NCBI RefSeq assembly: GCF_000827125.1
Contig: NZ_CP010311.1
Location: 1,798,001 to 1,862,000, forward strand
Direction of reading: 5' to 3'
Source of the DNA: Geoalkalibacter subterraneus
Lineage (GTDB): Bacteria > Desulfobacterota > Desulfuromonadia > Desulfuromonadales > Geoalkalibacteraceae
Length of the DNA: 64,000 nucleotides
Shown here: positions 26,495-36,057 of the stretch, piece after piece
Layout of the letters: every line of letters starts with the position of its first letter
Numbering within the stretch: position 1 is the first letter of the stretch
Program-made: the position numbers and the translations under genes
The notes under the pieces: model-generated
Database searches by the model: none
What the model was told of the DNA's origin: nothing
What the model saw: only the letters and a program-made list of their open reading frames with translations

Positions 26495-26549
26495 CTGGCG
26501 CCCTCCCTGGCGCCAGACACCCTTGTCATGGGAGCTGCGTCCCCACAGG
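26481..26549. repeat. Half copy C of the MITE-like palindromic repeat, overlapping the yhaN stop
   Basis: These 69 bp match bases 8634-8700 of copy A with only a few differences, including the TTTGACTGGCGCC core and the GGGAGCTGCG terminal arm. The left arm is missing. The yhaN stop codon (26492-26494) is the TGA within TTTGACTGG. The rest of the gap up to 26571 has nothing further. Confidence 0.75.
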
Positions 26550-26570
26550 TTGAACGAGTCACTCCGCCTG

Positions 26571-28361
26571 TCACATCTTCTGCGGGTCAAAGCCCACGCG
26601 CAATGCTCCCCAGTGGCGGCCTCCAACCGTTAACGGCACTGAAAGGTCGCAAAGAATTTCGCCGGTATCACGCATGTAGGTCTGCAACAGAACTTCCCGG
26701 GTGTTGCGCGCGGCGCGAATCCCGGTGGGGTCATCGAACATGCGCTTGTCGCGGCTGGCTTTCAGATCATGCTCGTGATCGCCGGTCAGCGGCTGGGCGA
26801 ATTTGCTGTTGTGCGTCGGCGCATAGCCGTTTTCGTCCACGCACAGGGAGAAAGTCGCCGGACCGATTTCAGCCACGATCTGGTCGTAGACTTTTTGGAA
26901 CTGCTTCTCAATCGCCTGATCGTAGGCGGTGCGGTACTTGGGTGGCTCGACATCGGGGACGCGCTGATAATTGCGGTCGAAAACATTGAGCCCGCGCTGC
27001 CGCAGTTCATCGAGCTGTTCCATGAAGATGCCGGCATACTTCTTAGTGGTATCGACCATCTCTTCCAGGATTCCTTCACCCACTTTGAATCCCGCCATAA
27101 GCTCCTGCAGCTTTTCCGTGGTCGCTGTCAAATCGCGGGAGGCGGTTTCGGATTGGGACATCAGCACGGTGACTTCCTGGCTGCCGGAATGAATCGAAGT
27201 CACTTTCTGGTGAATTTCCTCGTTGGCCGCCGAAAGCTGTTCGATGGCCGCTGTAATGCCCTGCAGACGGTTGTCGTTCTGCTCGAAATCACCGATCAGC
27301 CTGGAAAAACTGCGGCATGAACCGTCGATCGTGACCCCGGCCGTTTTGGCAAATTCTTGAATTTCCTGAGTTTCACTCAGGCTTGTCTGCACATGAGCAA
27401 GAATACCATTGACTTTGACCTCGATATTTTCACTCGCCTTGTTGACCTGTTCGGCAAGTTTTTTTACCTCGTCGGCCACCACCGCAAACCCTTTTCCGGC
27501 CTGCCCGGCACGCGCCGCTTCGATCGCCGCATTGAGAGACAGCAGTGAGGTCTGGAAAGAGATGCTTTTGATCAGCCCGACAATATGCTGGATTTCCTGG
27601 GATTCGGTATCGAGCGTCTGAATCGTCTCGGCGTAGCGTGCAATTTTTTGGTTCATGATCTGTATGCCGTCATTGGCTTGCTCAAGCTCGCCGAAGGACT
27701 TTCTCGCGACATCGATGCTTTCGGAAGTCGAAGCGCAGACCTGCTGAGTGTTGTCTGAAATATCGGAATGGGCCGATTTCGATTGTTCACTGCTGACGAA
27801 GATGTCGTTGGCCATCATGTTCTGCTCATCGGCGGTTTTAGAGGCATCCTTGACCTGTTTGGCCACGCCGACGGAATTGACCGCAATATGGATTCCCATG
27901 CGGCGGATTTCTACGATTGTTTTGCGCAGTTTATCGAGAAATCTGTTGCAGTTTTCGGCCAGCTCCCTAAATTCATCGTAGGTGATCGAGTGGATGTTCT
28001 CAGAAAGGTCGCCCTCTTTGCCCCCCATGCGTCCGAAATAATCGCGCAAATGCCGGACCGGCCGGACAACCAGAAACCACAGGAAGGCAAAAGTGAAGAT
28101 AAATGCAACAGCGATCAGGCCGTACACCACCAGCGACTCAAACCAGACCTGTTTCTGGATTGAAGCAATGGTCTCGGCTGTTTCCGGCGGCAAACCAGCG
28201 CTGCTCATGGCGGCCTTCATTTTTTCGAGACCGCGATAAAGGATCAGGAGAAGCACAGTCGGCAAGGCAAACAGGAAAAGGAGATTTCCCCCCAGTTTGC
28301 GCGACAGTGTGCTGAAAAACGATTTTTCCAGAGCCTGATAAACTTGTACAATTGGTTTCAC
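26571..28361 (-). CDS. Methyl-accepting chemotaxis protein with a C-terminal Cache-like domain
   Basis: 596 residues from a GTG at 28361 (GGAGG 5 bp upstream); a TTG at 28373 is also in frame. Transmembrane helices at about 23-43 and 75-99 enclose only some 30 residues, so there is no periplasmic sensor domain. A HAMP domain follows ([10 protein letters not shown]), then the signalling domain with the conserved hairpin tip [16 protein letters not shown]. The last 135 residues are an extra domain with [22 protein letters not shown] and [16 protein letters not shown], resembling Cache domains normally seen outside the cell. Sensing is therefore probably cytoplasmic. Confidence 0.88.
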   Translation of the reverse strand: MKPIVQVYQALEKSFFSTLSRKLGGNLLFLFALPTVLLLILYRGLEKMKAAMSSAGLPPETAETIASIQKQVWFESLVVYGLIAVAFIFTFAFLWFLVVRPVRHLRDYFGRMGGKEGDLSENIHSITYDEFRELAENCNRFLDKLRKTIVEIRRMGIHIAVNSVGVAKQVKDASKTADEQNMMANDIFVSSEQSKSAHSDISDNTQQVCASTSESIDVARKSFGELEQANDGIQIMNQKIARYAETIQTLDTESQEIQHIVGLIKSISFQTSLLSLNAAIEAARAGQAGKGFAVVADEVKKLAEQVNKASENIEVKVNGILAHVQTSLSETQEIQEFAKTAGVTIDGSCRSFSRLIGDFEQNDNRLQGITAAIEQLSAANEEIHQKVTSIHSGSQEVTVLMSQSETASRDLTATTEKLQELMAGFKVGEGILEEMVDTTKKYAGIFMEQLDELRQRGLNVFDRNYQRVPDVEPPKYRTAYDQAIEKQFQKVYDQIVAEIGPATFSLCVDENGYAPTHNSKFAQPLTGDHEHDLKASRDKRMFDDPTGIRAARNTREVLLQTYMRDTGEILCDLSVPLTVGGRHWGALRVGFDPQKM

Positions 28362-28374
28362 TGGATCCTCCAAA

Positions 28375-28404
28375 ATTAGTGCTAAAAAATTTATTTACAC
28401 TAAT
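28375..28404. promoter_or_regulatory. Inverted repeat upstream of the chemoreceptor gene
   Basis: ATTAGTG (28375-28381) and CACTAAT (28398-28404) are perfect 7-bp inverted repeats 16 bp apart in AT-rich DNA, immediately before the ribosome-binding site. It is a possible operator. Nothing else recognisable lies in the roughly 300-bp gap before the SH3-domain gene. Confidence 0.3.
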
Positions 28405-28670
28405 CACAATTAAGCCATGGATTTTCGTAAAAATCAAACATTGTTTTTTATGAAGTGGAATTTTCTTTAAAAATGTTTCAATTTGCTGTTTTAACTTGTT
28501 CTGATACAATTTTCATGCTGAAAATACTGCTGTTTTGAGCGTTGAAACTGGTCGCATTGCTTCGTAGCTTGACAAGTTTATTGCTCAGGCAAGAAGTTGG
28601 CATCGGCTAATCCCAGCCTCCAACTTAAGACATAAAATCGTTGGAGTTGTATTCAAGGAGAGCGCAAATC

Positions 28671-29234
28671 ATGTTTCGCCGTCTGTTTTTTCTGCTTTTC
28701 ATCTGCCTTTTTCTCGATGTCGCCGGCGGTGTCGCCGCAAGCGGCGATCGTCTTTTCGTGACCGGTTCCGGAGTCAACGTGCGATCGGGGCCTGAAACCA
28801 CTCGATCCGTTCTGATGCAGATCGGCGAGGGGCACGAGTTGACGGAAATTGAACGCCAGCAAGACTGGGTTCGCGTCAAAATCGCCTGGATCGGGGGAAG
28901 CGGCTGGATCCATGAATCCCTTTTGACTTCGGAAGTGCCCGCCGATGCCGCCCGGCAGAGGCCGCCTGCATATCACAATTTTGTTCAGGATATCGAACAG
29001 CTCAATCTGGATATTCTCGACATTCTTGGTGACGTTTTTTTCGCCCGAGTTGCCTATCGAGGCGAGGGCAGGGTTGAATTGACGGCAACCCCCGCCTGGC
29101 TGTCCGCCCCCGCAGAGGAGCGCCGCAGAGACGTTGAAGCCTTGTATGCCCTTTGGAAGGCTCACTACGACGGCGATGAAAGCACTCTTGTTATCGTCGA
29201 TCCCCGTGGCGAACCGGTGACTCAGCACCCTTAA
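28671..29234 (+). CDS. Exported SH3-domain protein
   Basis: 187 residues from the ATG at 28671, with AAGGAG 10 bp upstream; an ATG-like frame start at 28641 has no such site. A signal peptide (FFLLFICLFLDVAGGVAA) is followed by a bacterial SH3 domain, residues about 25-90 (VTGSGVNVRSGPETT, LMQIGEGHELT, DWVRVKI, GWIHESLL). The C-terminal 90 residues (FVQDIEQLNLDILDILG, VDPRGEPV) are unrecognised. Likely periplasmic, possibly binding cell wall or a protein partner. Confidence 0.8.
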   Translation: MFRRLFFLLFICLFLDVAGGVAASGDRLFVTGSGVNVRSGPETTRSVLMQIGEGHELTEIERQQDWVRVKIAWIGGSGWIHESLLTSEVPADAARQRPPAYHNFVQDIEQLNLDILDILGDVFFARVAYRGEGRVELTATPAWLSAPAEERRRDVEALYALWKAHYDGDESTLVIVDPRGEPVTQHP

Positions 29235-29306
29235 TGGCTCGACAGCATTCGGAGGTGCTTGTTTTTCCAGGCTTAAGCCACTGAACGGTTGAAAGGGAAG
29301 GATGCC

Positions 29307-32060
29307 ATGAAGAACAGCTTTGATGCACGGTCCACCCTGCGCATCGGGGGCGTGGATTACGAAATCTTCCAACTTGCGGCCCTGGAAAATAAAGGCTATG
29401 AACCCAGCCGCCTTCCTTATTCCCTGCGCATTTTGTTGGAGAACCTGCTGCGGCGTGAGGACGGATCGATTGTACGCGCGCAAGACATCGAGGCGTTGGC
29501 GGGGTGGCGGCCGGGAACCGATTCTTCCCGCGAAATCACTTTTCTGCCGTCGCGCATCCTCATGCAGGATTTTACCGGCGTGCCTGCGGTTGTGGATCTT
29601 GCCGCCATGCGTGATGCCATGGCTGACCTGGGAGGTGACCCCCAGAAAATCAACCCCGTTCAACCGGTCGAACTCGTCATCGATCATTCCATTCAGGTCG
29701 ATGCTTTTGCTTCCTCTGACGCCTACGCGATCAATCAGAAATTTGATTACCAGAGAAACGGCGAGCGTTATGCCTTCCTGAAATGGGGTCAGCAGGCTTT
29801 CGGCAACTTCAAGGTCAGTCCTCCCAATGCAGGCATCTGCCACCAGGTCAACCTTGAACTGCTGGCGCGGGTTGTGTTCGGCCTCAAAGAGGATGGCACT
29901 CCGCAGAACGACGGCAATCCGCAAATCTATCCGGACACCCTGGTGGGAACCGATTCACATACGCCGATGGTCAACGGTCTGGGCGTACTGGGCTGGGGAG
30001 TCGGAGGGATCGAGGCGGAAGCGGCGATGCTCGGCCAACCCGTTACCATGCTGATCCCGAAGGTGGTTGGTTTCCGGCTTACGGGCCGTCTTCGTCCCGG
30101 CGTGACCGCCACGGATCTGGTTCTGACCGTCACCGAAAAATTGCGCCGGCATGGTGTGGTCGGCAAATTCGTTGAATTTTTCGGTCCGGGCATCGCACGT
30201 CTGACGGTGGCCGACCGTGCCACCATCGGCAACATGTCGCCGGAATACGGTGCGACCTGTGCGATCTTCCCGGTGGATGATAAAACCCTTGAATACCTGC
30301 GCTTTACCGGCCGTTCTGCCGAGCGTGTGGAGCTGGTGGAGCAGTATATGCGAGCGCAGGGGCTTTTCCATGATGCTCAGTCCCCTGAGCCGCTTTTTGA
30401 CGAAACGCTCGAACTTGATCTTTCGACCGTCGCTCCGAGTCTCGCCGGGCCGCGCCGTCCTCAGGACCATATCGCGATGACCGAAGCAGCGGAGGCTTTC
30501 CGCCGGGATCTGCCCGGCCTGCTGCCGCCGGCTGCAAAACAATCCGAAAATGAATCGATCCGTGCTGTCGCCACCTGTCGTATCAATGGCGAAGAGGTCT
30601 CCATCGGACATGGAGCGGTTGTCATCGCAGCCATCACCAGCTGCACCAATACGTCAAACCCTGCCGTCATGACGGCCGCAGGGTTGCTTGCCCGCAATGC
30701 GGTTGCCAAGGGGCTGCGCTGCAAACCCTGGGTGAAAACCTCCCTTGCTCCCGGCTCCCGTGTCGTCACGGATTATTATCGAAAAAGTGGGCTGGATGAA
30801 CCGCTGGAAAAGCTTGGCTTTCACGTAGTGGGGTATGGTTGCACCACCTGCATCGGCAACTCGGGACCTTTGCCGGAGCCTGTTTCCCGTGCCATCCGCG
30901 AAAAGGATCTGGTCGCGGCTTCGGTGCTTTCCGGCAATCGCAACTTCGAGGGACGCATCAATCCCGAAGTGCGCGCCAACTACCTGATGTCGCCGCCGCT
31001 TGTGGTGGCATTTGCCTTGGCGGGCCGCATCGACATTAATCTCGAAAAAGAACCTCTGGGAGAGGATGATCAGGGCAATCCTGTTTATCTGCGCGATATC
31101 TGGCCGTCCGACGAAGAAATAACACAGGTGGTGGCCGCGTCGATTGACACCGAAATGTACCGCAGAAACGCCCGTGAAATTTACTTAGGTGATGAAGCCT
31201 GGAACAGCTTGAGTGTTCCCTCCGGAAATCGCTTTGCCTGGCAACCCGATTCCACCTATATCCGGCAGCCGACCTTTTTCCAGGGAATGACCCGCGCGGT
31301 TCCGGAAATAAAGCCCCGTCTTGAAAACGCGCGCGCACTGGCCGTGTTCGGTGACAGCATTACCACGGATCACATTTCGCCGGCGGGCAGCATCCGGGAC
31401 GATTCGCCTGCAGGCATATATCTTAAGAATCACGGGGTAACGCCGAGCGATTTCAACTCCTACGGCTCCCGCCGCGGCAACCATGAGGTCATGGTGCGCG
31501 GCACTTTTGCCAACGTGCGCATTCGCAACCGGCTTGTTCCCGAAGTGGAAGGGGGCTACACGCGCCATTTGCCCGGCGATGAGGTTGTGAGTATTTATGA
31601 TGCCGCGATTGATTATCAGCGGGAGGCAACGCCCTTGCTGATTCTTGCCGGTAAAGAATACGGGTCCGGGTCGAGCCGTGACTGGGCCGCCAAGGGACCT
31701 TTCCTGCAAGGTATCAAGGTGGTTATTGCCGAAAGCTTTGAACGCATTCACCGCTCCAACCTGATCGGCATGGGGATTCTGCCTCTGGAGTTTATGCCCG
31801 GAGATTCCATCGCCTCGCTGAATTTAACCGGAGAAGAGAGATTTGATTTTGATCTGTCGCCGTTGTGCGCATCGACAGGAGAAGCAGAGGCAGGGCGACG
31901 TGAAGTCAAGGTATGCGCCACTCGCCAGGTCGGCGACCAGGTCCATTTTTCCGCAAAGGTCCGAATCGACACCCCGCTGGAGATGGAATATTATCGTCAT
32001 GGCGGGATTCTGCATTACGTTCTTCGTCAATTATGCAGCGAAGGCCGGAGTGAGAGCTGA
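29307..32060 (+). CDS. acnA: Aconitate hydratase A
   Basis: 917 residues, the AcnA/IRP1 length. Interconverts citrate and isocitrate in the TCA cycle using a [4Fe-4S] cluster. Cluster ligands are visible at C446 (TSCTNTSNP), C512 and C515 (GCTTCIGNS). Other family blocks are GTDSHTPM, GVGGIEAEAAM, FGDSITTDHISPAG and KEYGSGSSRDWAAKGP. The ATG at 29307 follows GAAAGGGAAGGA. It lies 72 bp after the SH3 gene and may be independently transcribed. The sequence looks complete and functional. Confidence 0.97.
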   Translation: MKNSFDARSTLRIGGVDYEIFQLAALENKGYEPSRLPYSLRILLENLLRREDGSIVRAQDIEALAGWRPGTDSSREITFLPSRILMQDFTGVPAVVDLAAMRDAMADLGGDPQKINPVQPVELVIDHSIQVDAFASSDAYAINQKFDYQRNGERYAFLKWGQQAFGNFKVSPPNAGICHQVNLELLARVVFGLKEDGTPQNDGNPQIYPDTLVGTDSHTPMVNGLGVLGWGVGGIEAEAAMLGQPVTMLIPKVVGFRLTGRLRPGVTATDLVLTVTEKLRRHGVVGKFVEFFGPGIARLTVADRATIGNMSPEYGATCAIFPVDDKTLEYLRFTGRSAERVELVEQYMRAQGLFHDAQSPEPLFDETLELDLSTVAPSLAGPRRPQDHIAMTEAAEAFRRDLPGLLPPAAKQSENESIRAVATCRINGEEVSIGHGAVVIAAITSCTNTSNPAVMTAAGLLARNAVAKGLRCKPWVKTSLAPGSRVVTDYYRKSGLDEPLEKLGFHVVGYGCTTCIGNSGPLPEPVSRAIREKDLVAASVLSGNRNFEGRINPEVRANYLMSPPLVVAFALAGRIDINLEKEPLGEDDQGNPVYLRDIWPSDEEITQVVAASIDTEMYRRNAREIYLGDEAWNSLSVPSGNRFAWQPDSTYIRQPTFFQGMTRAVPEIKPRLENARALAVFGDSITTDHISPAGSIRDDSPAGIYLKNHGVTPSDFNSYGSRRGNHEVMVRGTFANVRIRNRLVPEVEGGYTRHLPGDEVVSIYDAAIDYQREATPLLILAGKEYGSGSSRDWAAKGPFLQGIKVVIAESFERIHRSNLIGMGILPLEFMPGDSIASLNLTGEERFDFDLSPLCASTGEAEAGRREVKVCATRQVGDQVHFSAKVRIDTPLEMEYYRHGGILHYVLRQLCSEGRSES

Positions 32061-32098
32061 AAAACTCCGCGTAATTCTATTTCTTTTTGATGGGGGCT

Positions 32099-32944
32099 TC
32101 AAGCTTCCAGCACCGCTCCCACCGAGGCGAACAGAAACCGCGAACCAAAATGGGCCTGAAGCTGTGCTGCGCGGGGCAGGCTGGTGCAGTGCGCGGTGCC
32201 GATGCGCTGTACTGAAAATTCCTCCAGTGCTTCAATCGTTGCCGCCACGCGGTCATCATCGGCGCCAACCAGATGCGTTCCGCCGATCACCGCGTAAAAA
32301 TTCTCCCATCCCTTGCATTCACGCACATGATGCATGATATTGATGAGCCCGGCGTGAGCACATCCCAGCAGCAGGATAGGGCCTTTTGCGCTTTCGATGA
32401 CGATCGACAGGTCGTCGGTGAGTGAATCCTGGACCCGCGAGCCGTCATCCATCACCCGCACCATGTTCTTCTCCGGTTTTTCCACCGGATTTAGGCGCGG
32501 CACCTCGCCGGTAAGCCAGAGCCCCGGAGCGACCTCGCAGAAACCGGATTCAAAACGGAAGCGCGCCCCCAGACTCTCGAGATAAGGGCGTTTAAAGGGG
32601 ATGCCGATATAACGGGTCGGCCCTTGTCCTGCCCAGTACCGATCGATAAAGATATCGGGGTGAGCAACCACCTCGATTTCGCCTGTTGCGCTCAGAAGAT
32701 CGGGCAGACCGCCGGTATGATCATAATGACCATGGCTGATGATGACTTTTTTAACCGCTGAGAGATCCTTGCGAAGGGCTCGTGCATTGCGCAGCAGGCC
32801 AAAACCCTGGCCGGTGTCGAAAAGATAGGCCCCCGATGCAGTCTCGATCAGGCAGGAAAAACCATGTTCGCCAACCGCAGCCAGAGGCCGGCCGATGGAA
32901 TTTTCACATAAAACAGTCAGGCAAACTGAATTTTTGTGAATCAT
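32099..32944 (-). CDS. Metallo-beta-lactamase-fold hydrolase (dihydropteroate-synthesis-related type)
   Basis: 281 residues from the ATG at 32944 (AAGAGGAAT upstream). The metal motif HxHxDH is at 71-76 (SHGHYDHTGG). Other features are YLFDTGQGFGLL, LLLGCAHAGL with a metal-ligand His, and GGTHLVGADDDR near the C-terminus. This pattern fits the archaeal/bacterial branch annotated as 7,8-dihydropterin-6-yl-methyl-4-(beta-D-ribofuranosyl)aminobenzene 5'-phosphate synthase-like. The substrate in this organism is unknown. Confidence 0.85.
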   Translation of the reverse strand: MIHKNSVCLTVLCENSIGRPLAAVGEHGFSCLIETASGAYLFDTGQGFGLLRNARALRKDLSAVKKVIISHGHYDHTGGLPDLLSATGEIEVVAHPDIFIDRYWAGQGPTRYIGIPFKRPYLESLGARFRFESGFCEVAPGLWLTGEVPRLNPVEKPEKNMVRVMDDGSRVQDSLTDDLSIVIESAKGPILLLGCAHAGLINIMHHVRECKGWENFYAVIGGTHLVGADDDRVAATIEALEEFSVQRIGTAHCTSLPRAAQLQAHFGSRFLFASVGAVLEA

Positions 32945-33051
32945 TTGTATTCCTCTTTTGCGAAACTTCACTGTTCCGTGTGGAAATGTTCAAAGGATAG
33001 CACAAAATAATCCGGCTGAATGCGAGTAGGTGAAAAAGATGAGCAAAACGA

Positions 33052-33351
33052 ATGGAGAACAACGAAAATATGATGAAGTACGAGCAGATTTACCAGAAAA
33101 CACTCGATAAATGGGGACGTGAGGCACAATTTGACCAGGCGGTGGAGGAATGCGCCGAATTGATTGCGGTCCTCAAGCACTGGCGTCGGGGCAAGGTCAA
33201 CGAGGAGCAGGTTGTGGATGAACTGGCCGATGTCTGGCTGATGGTGGGGCAGCTGGTTTACATGTTCGGCGAGCAGCGTGTGTCACGTTCCGTAGAGCAG
33301 AAAATCGACAAGTTGAATGTGCTGCTGGATCAGGAAGAGTCCACAGCGTAG
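33052..33351 (+). CDS. MazG-like NTP pyrophosphohydrolase domain protein
   Basis: 99 residues with the all-alpha MazG/dUTPase-like motif: QAVEECAELI in the first helix and DELADVWLMVGQ in the second, giving the EExxE and ExxD metal ligands. It should hydrolyse a nucleoside triphosphate to the monophosphate. It is a short single-domain form. ATGs at 33070 and 33073 are possible alternative starts, with GGAGAA about 10 bp before the former. It converges with the Cache-domain gene. Confidence 0.82.
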   Translation: MENNENMMKYEQIYQKTLDKWGREAQFDQAVEECAELIAVLKHWRRGKVNEEQVVDELADVWLMVGQLVYMFGEQRVSRSVEQKIDKLNVLLDQEESTA

Positions 33352-33355
33352 AGAT

Positions 33356-34396
33356 TCAGCGCTCATCCTCGTAGTAGCCGGCCCCGATAACCCAGTCCCA
33401 GGGTTCGAAATAGACCACAGCCGCTGTTTTATAGCGTGGCTGCAGGTCTCCTGGGTTTTTCCAGGGATAACGCTCAAAAGCAATGGGTACGGAGATGCGA
33501 TCGGGATTTTTTTTGAGTGCCAGCGCTTCATTGATCATGCTCTGGATAAAAGGTCTTCCGGACGCATCTCTGGCGTTCCAGATATTTTCTCCATCGCGCT
33601 CGCCGTTGAATGAGATCTGGTATTGACCGCAACGGGCCCCGGTCCCTTTGAGAGCATAGACATAGCCGCTCGGCCCGATATGGAGGTCGATAATATCGTT
33701 GCGCAAGCGTTCGAGGTCAGGATCTTTGACTCGAACGACCAGAGTCGCGATGTTTTTTTGATCGGCAAAAATTGGGTAATAATAGCTTATCTGCAGGGTT
33801 CCCTCTACAATTTCAGGTCTTAGGACGGTTTTGCCTTGATCGAGGTTTTCAAGGCACGTCTCCTTTTCCCCATTGCCGATTCGGGCGGGTATCAGGCGGG
33901 TATGATCGGCTGAGCTTTCAACGCCTGATATGGAGCAGTAAGCCGCAAGGTGGTCGCCTGTTTCATTCACTCGTTGCAGAATAGTGACTTCGCCGCCGGT
34001 GAAACGCCGCAACGCTTCTCCAAGATTTTCAAGGTCGCGTTTTTGGCCACCGCTGGTCTTGACTGCCATCCGGGGGAGAACCCGGTGATCAGTCGAGGGC
34101 TTGCCTGCAATTGCGACCTGCCAGGATTTTGATTCATCCAGGAGAACTGGATATCCAGCGACTGAAAGAGCTTTCTGGACCTGGTCGGCAATTTCGGATT
34201 CACGCTTCTGGAGGAGACGGTCAGTCACCTGGCACATCAGGAAAGCGCTTTGAACCACCTCTTCCGCCTGGTGCCGATCTCGGCGGGTCAGATCCAGGGT
34301 ATAGAAGGAGTTATAATAGAGATAGTACGCTAGGCACGCTACGGCCAGGGCCACCACTCCCAGAAGGGAGTATCGGAACAAACGGGAGGACATCAA
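33356..34396 (-). CDS. Membrane-anchored Cache-domain protein without an output domain
   Basis: 346 residues. One transmembrane helix (about 7-26) anchors an extracytoplasmic domain of the Cache_3/Cache_2 fused type. It carries YYPIFADQKNIATLVVRV, then GPSGYVYALKGTG, and ends in YFEPWDWVIGAGYYEDE, the usual closing strand of Cache_2. Chemoreceptors with this sensor continue with a second helix, HAMP and signalling domain; here a stop follows immediately. It is either a truncated receptor or a stand-alone ligand-binding protein. It converges with the MazG-like gene 4 bp away. Confidence 0.75.
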   Translation of the reverse strand: MMSSRLFRYSLLGVVALAVACLAYYLYYNSFYTLDLTRRDRHQAEEVVQSAFLMCQVTDRLLQKRESEIADQVQKALSVAGYPVLLDESKSWQVAIAGKPSTDHRVLPRMAVKTSGGQKRDLENLGEALRRFTGGEVTILQRVNETGDHLAAYCSISGVESSADHTRLIPARIGNGEKETCLENLDQGKTVLRPEIVEGTLQISYYYPIFADQKNIATLVVRVKDPDLERLRNDIIDLHIGPSGYVYALKGTGARCGQYQISFNGERDGENIWNARDASGRPFIQSMINEALALKKNPDRISVPIAFERYPWKNPGDLQPRYKTAAVVYFEPWDWVIGAGYYEDER

Positions 34397-34758
34397 AATG
34401 GAATCCCAGAATTCACAAGAGTTGAGTGTTGAACACGGTTACAGGTTTTTCTCCCTGATTCAAATTAAATAACCGCATAACCCGTACATTTTTGCGACAA
34501 TTTAGCGCAAAGTCAATATAACTTTCCCTCATGCTGCCGGGTTTTGAGAGGGCTTTCTTCCAAATGTCCATTCCTGTTTTTTTCTTGTCCCTGACTGCCG
34601 TGCGTTTTATGCTCGCCTGCACGAATGGTCTCCACTGAGTCCATTCAGGGTCGAGGGTTTTCTTTCCCCAACAGAAAACGGTATGATGGACGGGTCGTGG
34701 CAAAGCTTCTCACGCGGATCATAACGCAGCTCAATGTGTCGGGAAAGGCGAATAACTT
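34397..34758. other. Intergenic region without a supported gene
   Basis: This 362-bp gap between the divergent Cache-protein and DUF4126 genes contains an open minus-strand frame (34413-34703) whose translation is basic and low in structure. I do not consider it a gene. It likely holds the two promoters, but none is clear. Confidence 0.4.
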
Positions 34759-35451
34759 ATGCAGGAACTTCATCAGGTCGTATCCGTGATCGCCCTGACT
34801 ATGGGCGTCGCCTGGGCCAGCGGCATCAATTTATATGCCGCCATCCTTGTGCTCGGGCTCCTTGGCTCTTCCGGCAACATGACTCTGCCTCCCGATCTTC
34901 AGATCCTCACCCATCCAGTGGTGCTGATGGCTGCGGGTTTCATGTATTTCGTTGAATTTTTTGCCGACAAAACACCGGGGGTAGATACCTCCTGGGATGT
35001 CCTGCATACCTTTATCAGGATACCGGCGGGCGCGGCGCTTGCGGCTGGAGCAGTGGGTGATGTCGACCCGGCCATCTCTCTTTCCGCGGCGCTGATCGGC
35101 GGCACCCTGACGGCCGGTGTTCATGCCACGAAAGCAGGGGGGCGCGTATTGATCAACGCTTCACCTGAGCCTTTTTCCAATTGGGGGGCGTCGCTTGCAG
35201 AGGATGTCGGTGTCGTGGCGGGATTGCTCGTAGCGCTGCATTATCCCTGGATCTTTCTCGGGCTCTTGGTGGTCTTTCTGATCGTCATGATCTGGCTTCT
35301 CCCGCGGATCTGGCGTGGGGTCCGCAGGCTGGCGCAGATTATCGCAAACTTTTTCCGCGGCGGTCCCTCATCGGGTTCCCGTTACGATGAAGACGAGGTC
35401 AGGTTGCCGCCGCCGCAGCTTCCTGAACCGGGCAAAGATAAAAATCCATAG
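34759..35451 (+). CDS. DUF4126 family membrane protein
   Basis: 230 residues with about five hydrophobic segments. Family-like features include GVAWASGINLYAAILVLGLLG near the start, FFADKTPGVDTSWD in a loop, and GGTLTAGVHATKAGGRVLINASPEP with the following VGVVAGLLVAL helix. The C-terminal 40 residues are polar and Pro-rich (PPPQLPEPGKDKNP), probably cytoplasmic. Function is unknown. The nitroreductase gene follows 54 bp later. Confidence 0.85.
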   Translation: MQELHQVVSVIALTMGVAWASGINLYAAILVLGLLGSSGNMTLPPDLQILTHPVVLMAAGFMYFVEFFADKTPGVDTSWDVLHTFIRIPAGAALAAGAVGDVDPAISLSAALIGGTLTAGVHATKAGGRVLINASPEPFSNWGASLAEDVGVVAGLLVALHYPWIFLGLLVVFLIVMIWLLPRIWRGVRRLAQIIANFFRGGPSSGSRYDEDEVRLPPPQLPEPGKDKNP

Positions 35452-35505
35452 TGATACTTTTGCAACAAAGCACTGCATTGAAGTTCGTAGCAAGGAGAAT
35501 GTTGA

Positions 35506-36057
35506 ATGGTTCTTGATCTACTCAAAAAACGTCGCAGCATCCGCAAATATGAAGACCGTCAGGTGGAGCAGGAGAAGGTCGACCAGCTTCTGGAGGCAGC
35601 GCTGCGCTCACCTTCGTCGCGCGGTCGCAATCCCTGGGAGTTCGTCGTTACAACGGACCCTGAAGCGCGCCGACGCATCGCCCTGGCGAAGGAGCATGGC
35701 TCGGCCTTTCTTGCCGAGGCGCCCCTGGTTATCGCGGTTGTTGCGGACCCTGAAAAGTGCGACGTGTGGGTTGAGGATTGCTCCATCGCCTCCATCATTC
35801 TGCAACTGACAGCTGAATCCTTGGGACTTTCAAGCTGCTGGTCCCAGATTCGCATGCGTGACCATAATGAGGAGATCAGCGCAGAACAGTACCTCAAAGA
35901 ATTGCTTGATCTGCCGGAGCGCTATGTCGTGGAAGCTGTCATCGGCATCGGTTACCCTGGGGAGTCCAAACCCGGGCACCCCGTTGAATCGCTTGACTGG
36001 GATAAAATCCACATCAATCGTTTTACCCAGGGTCGAGGTTTGCGCCGACCATGCTGA
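35506..36057 (+). CDS. Nitroreductase family flavoprotein
   Basis: 183 residues. Recognised by the N-terminal FMN-binding pattern RRSIRKYEDRQV, then LEAALRSPSSRGRNPWEFVV and the C-terminal AVIGIGYPGE block. The middle segment DCSIASIILQLTAESLGLSSCW is typical of NAD(P)H-dependent FMN reductases of the NfsA/NfnB fold. The substrate is unknown. AAGGAG precedes the ATG, and the end overlaps the next gene by 7 bp. Confidence 0.9.
   Translation: MVLDLLKKRRSIRKYEDRQVEQEKVDQLLEAALRSPSSRGRNPWEFVVTTDPEARRRIALAKEHGSAFLAEAPLVIAVVADPEKCDVWVEDCSIASIILQLTAESLGLSSCWSQIRMRDHNEEISAEQYLKELLDLPERYVVEAVIGIGYPGESKPGHPVESLDWDKIHINRFTQGRGLRRPC

Noticed and set aside
34413-34703. 96-residue minus-strand frame between the Cache and DUF4126 genes
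   Set aside because: Very basic, no motif, no ribosome-binding site and no family resemblance.
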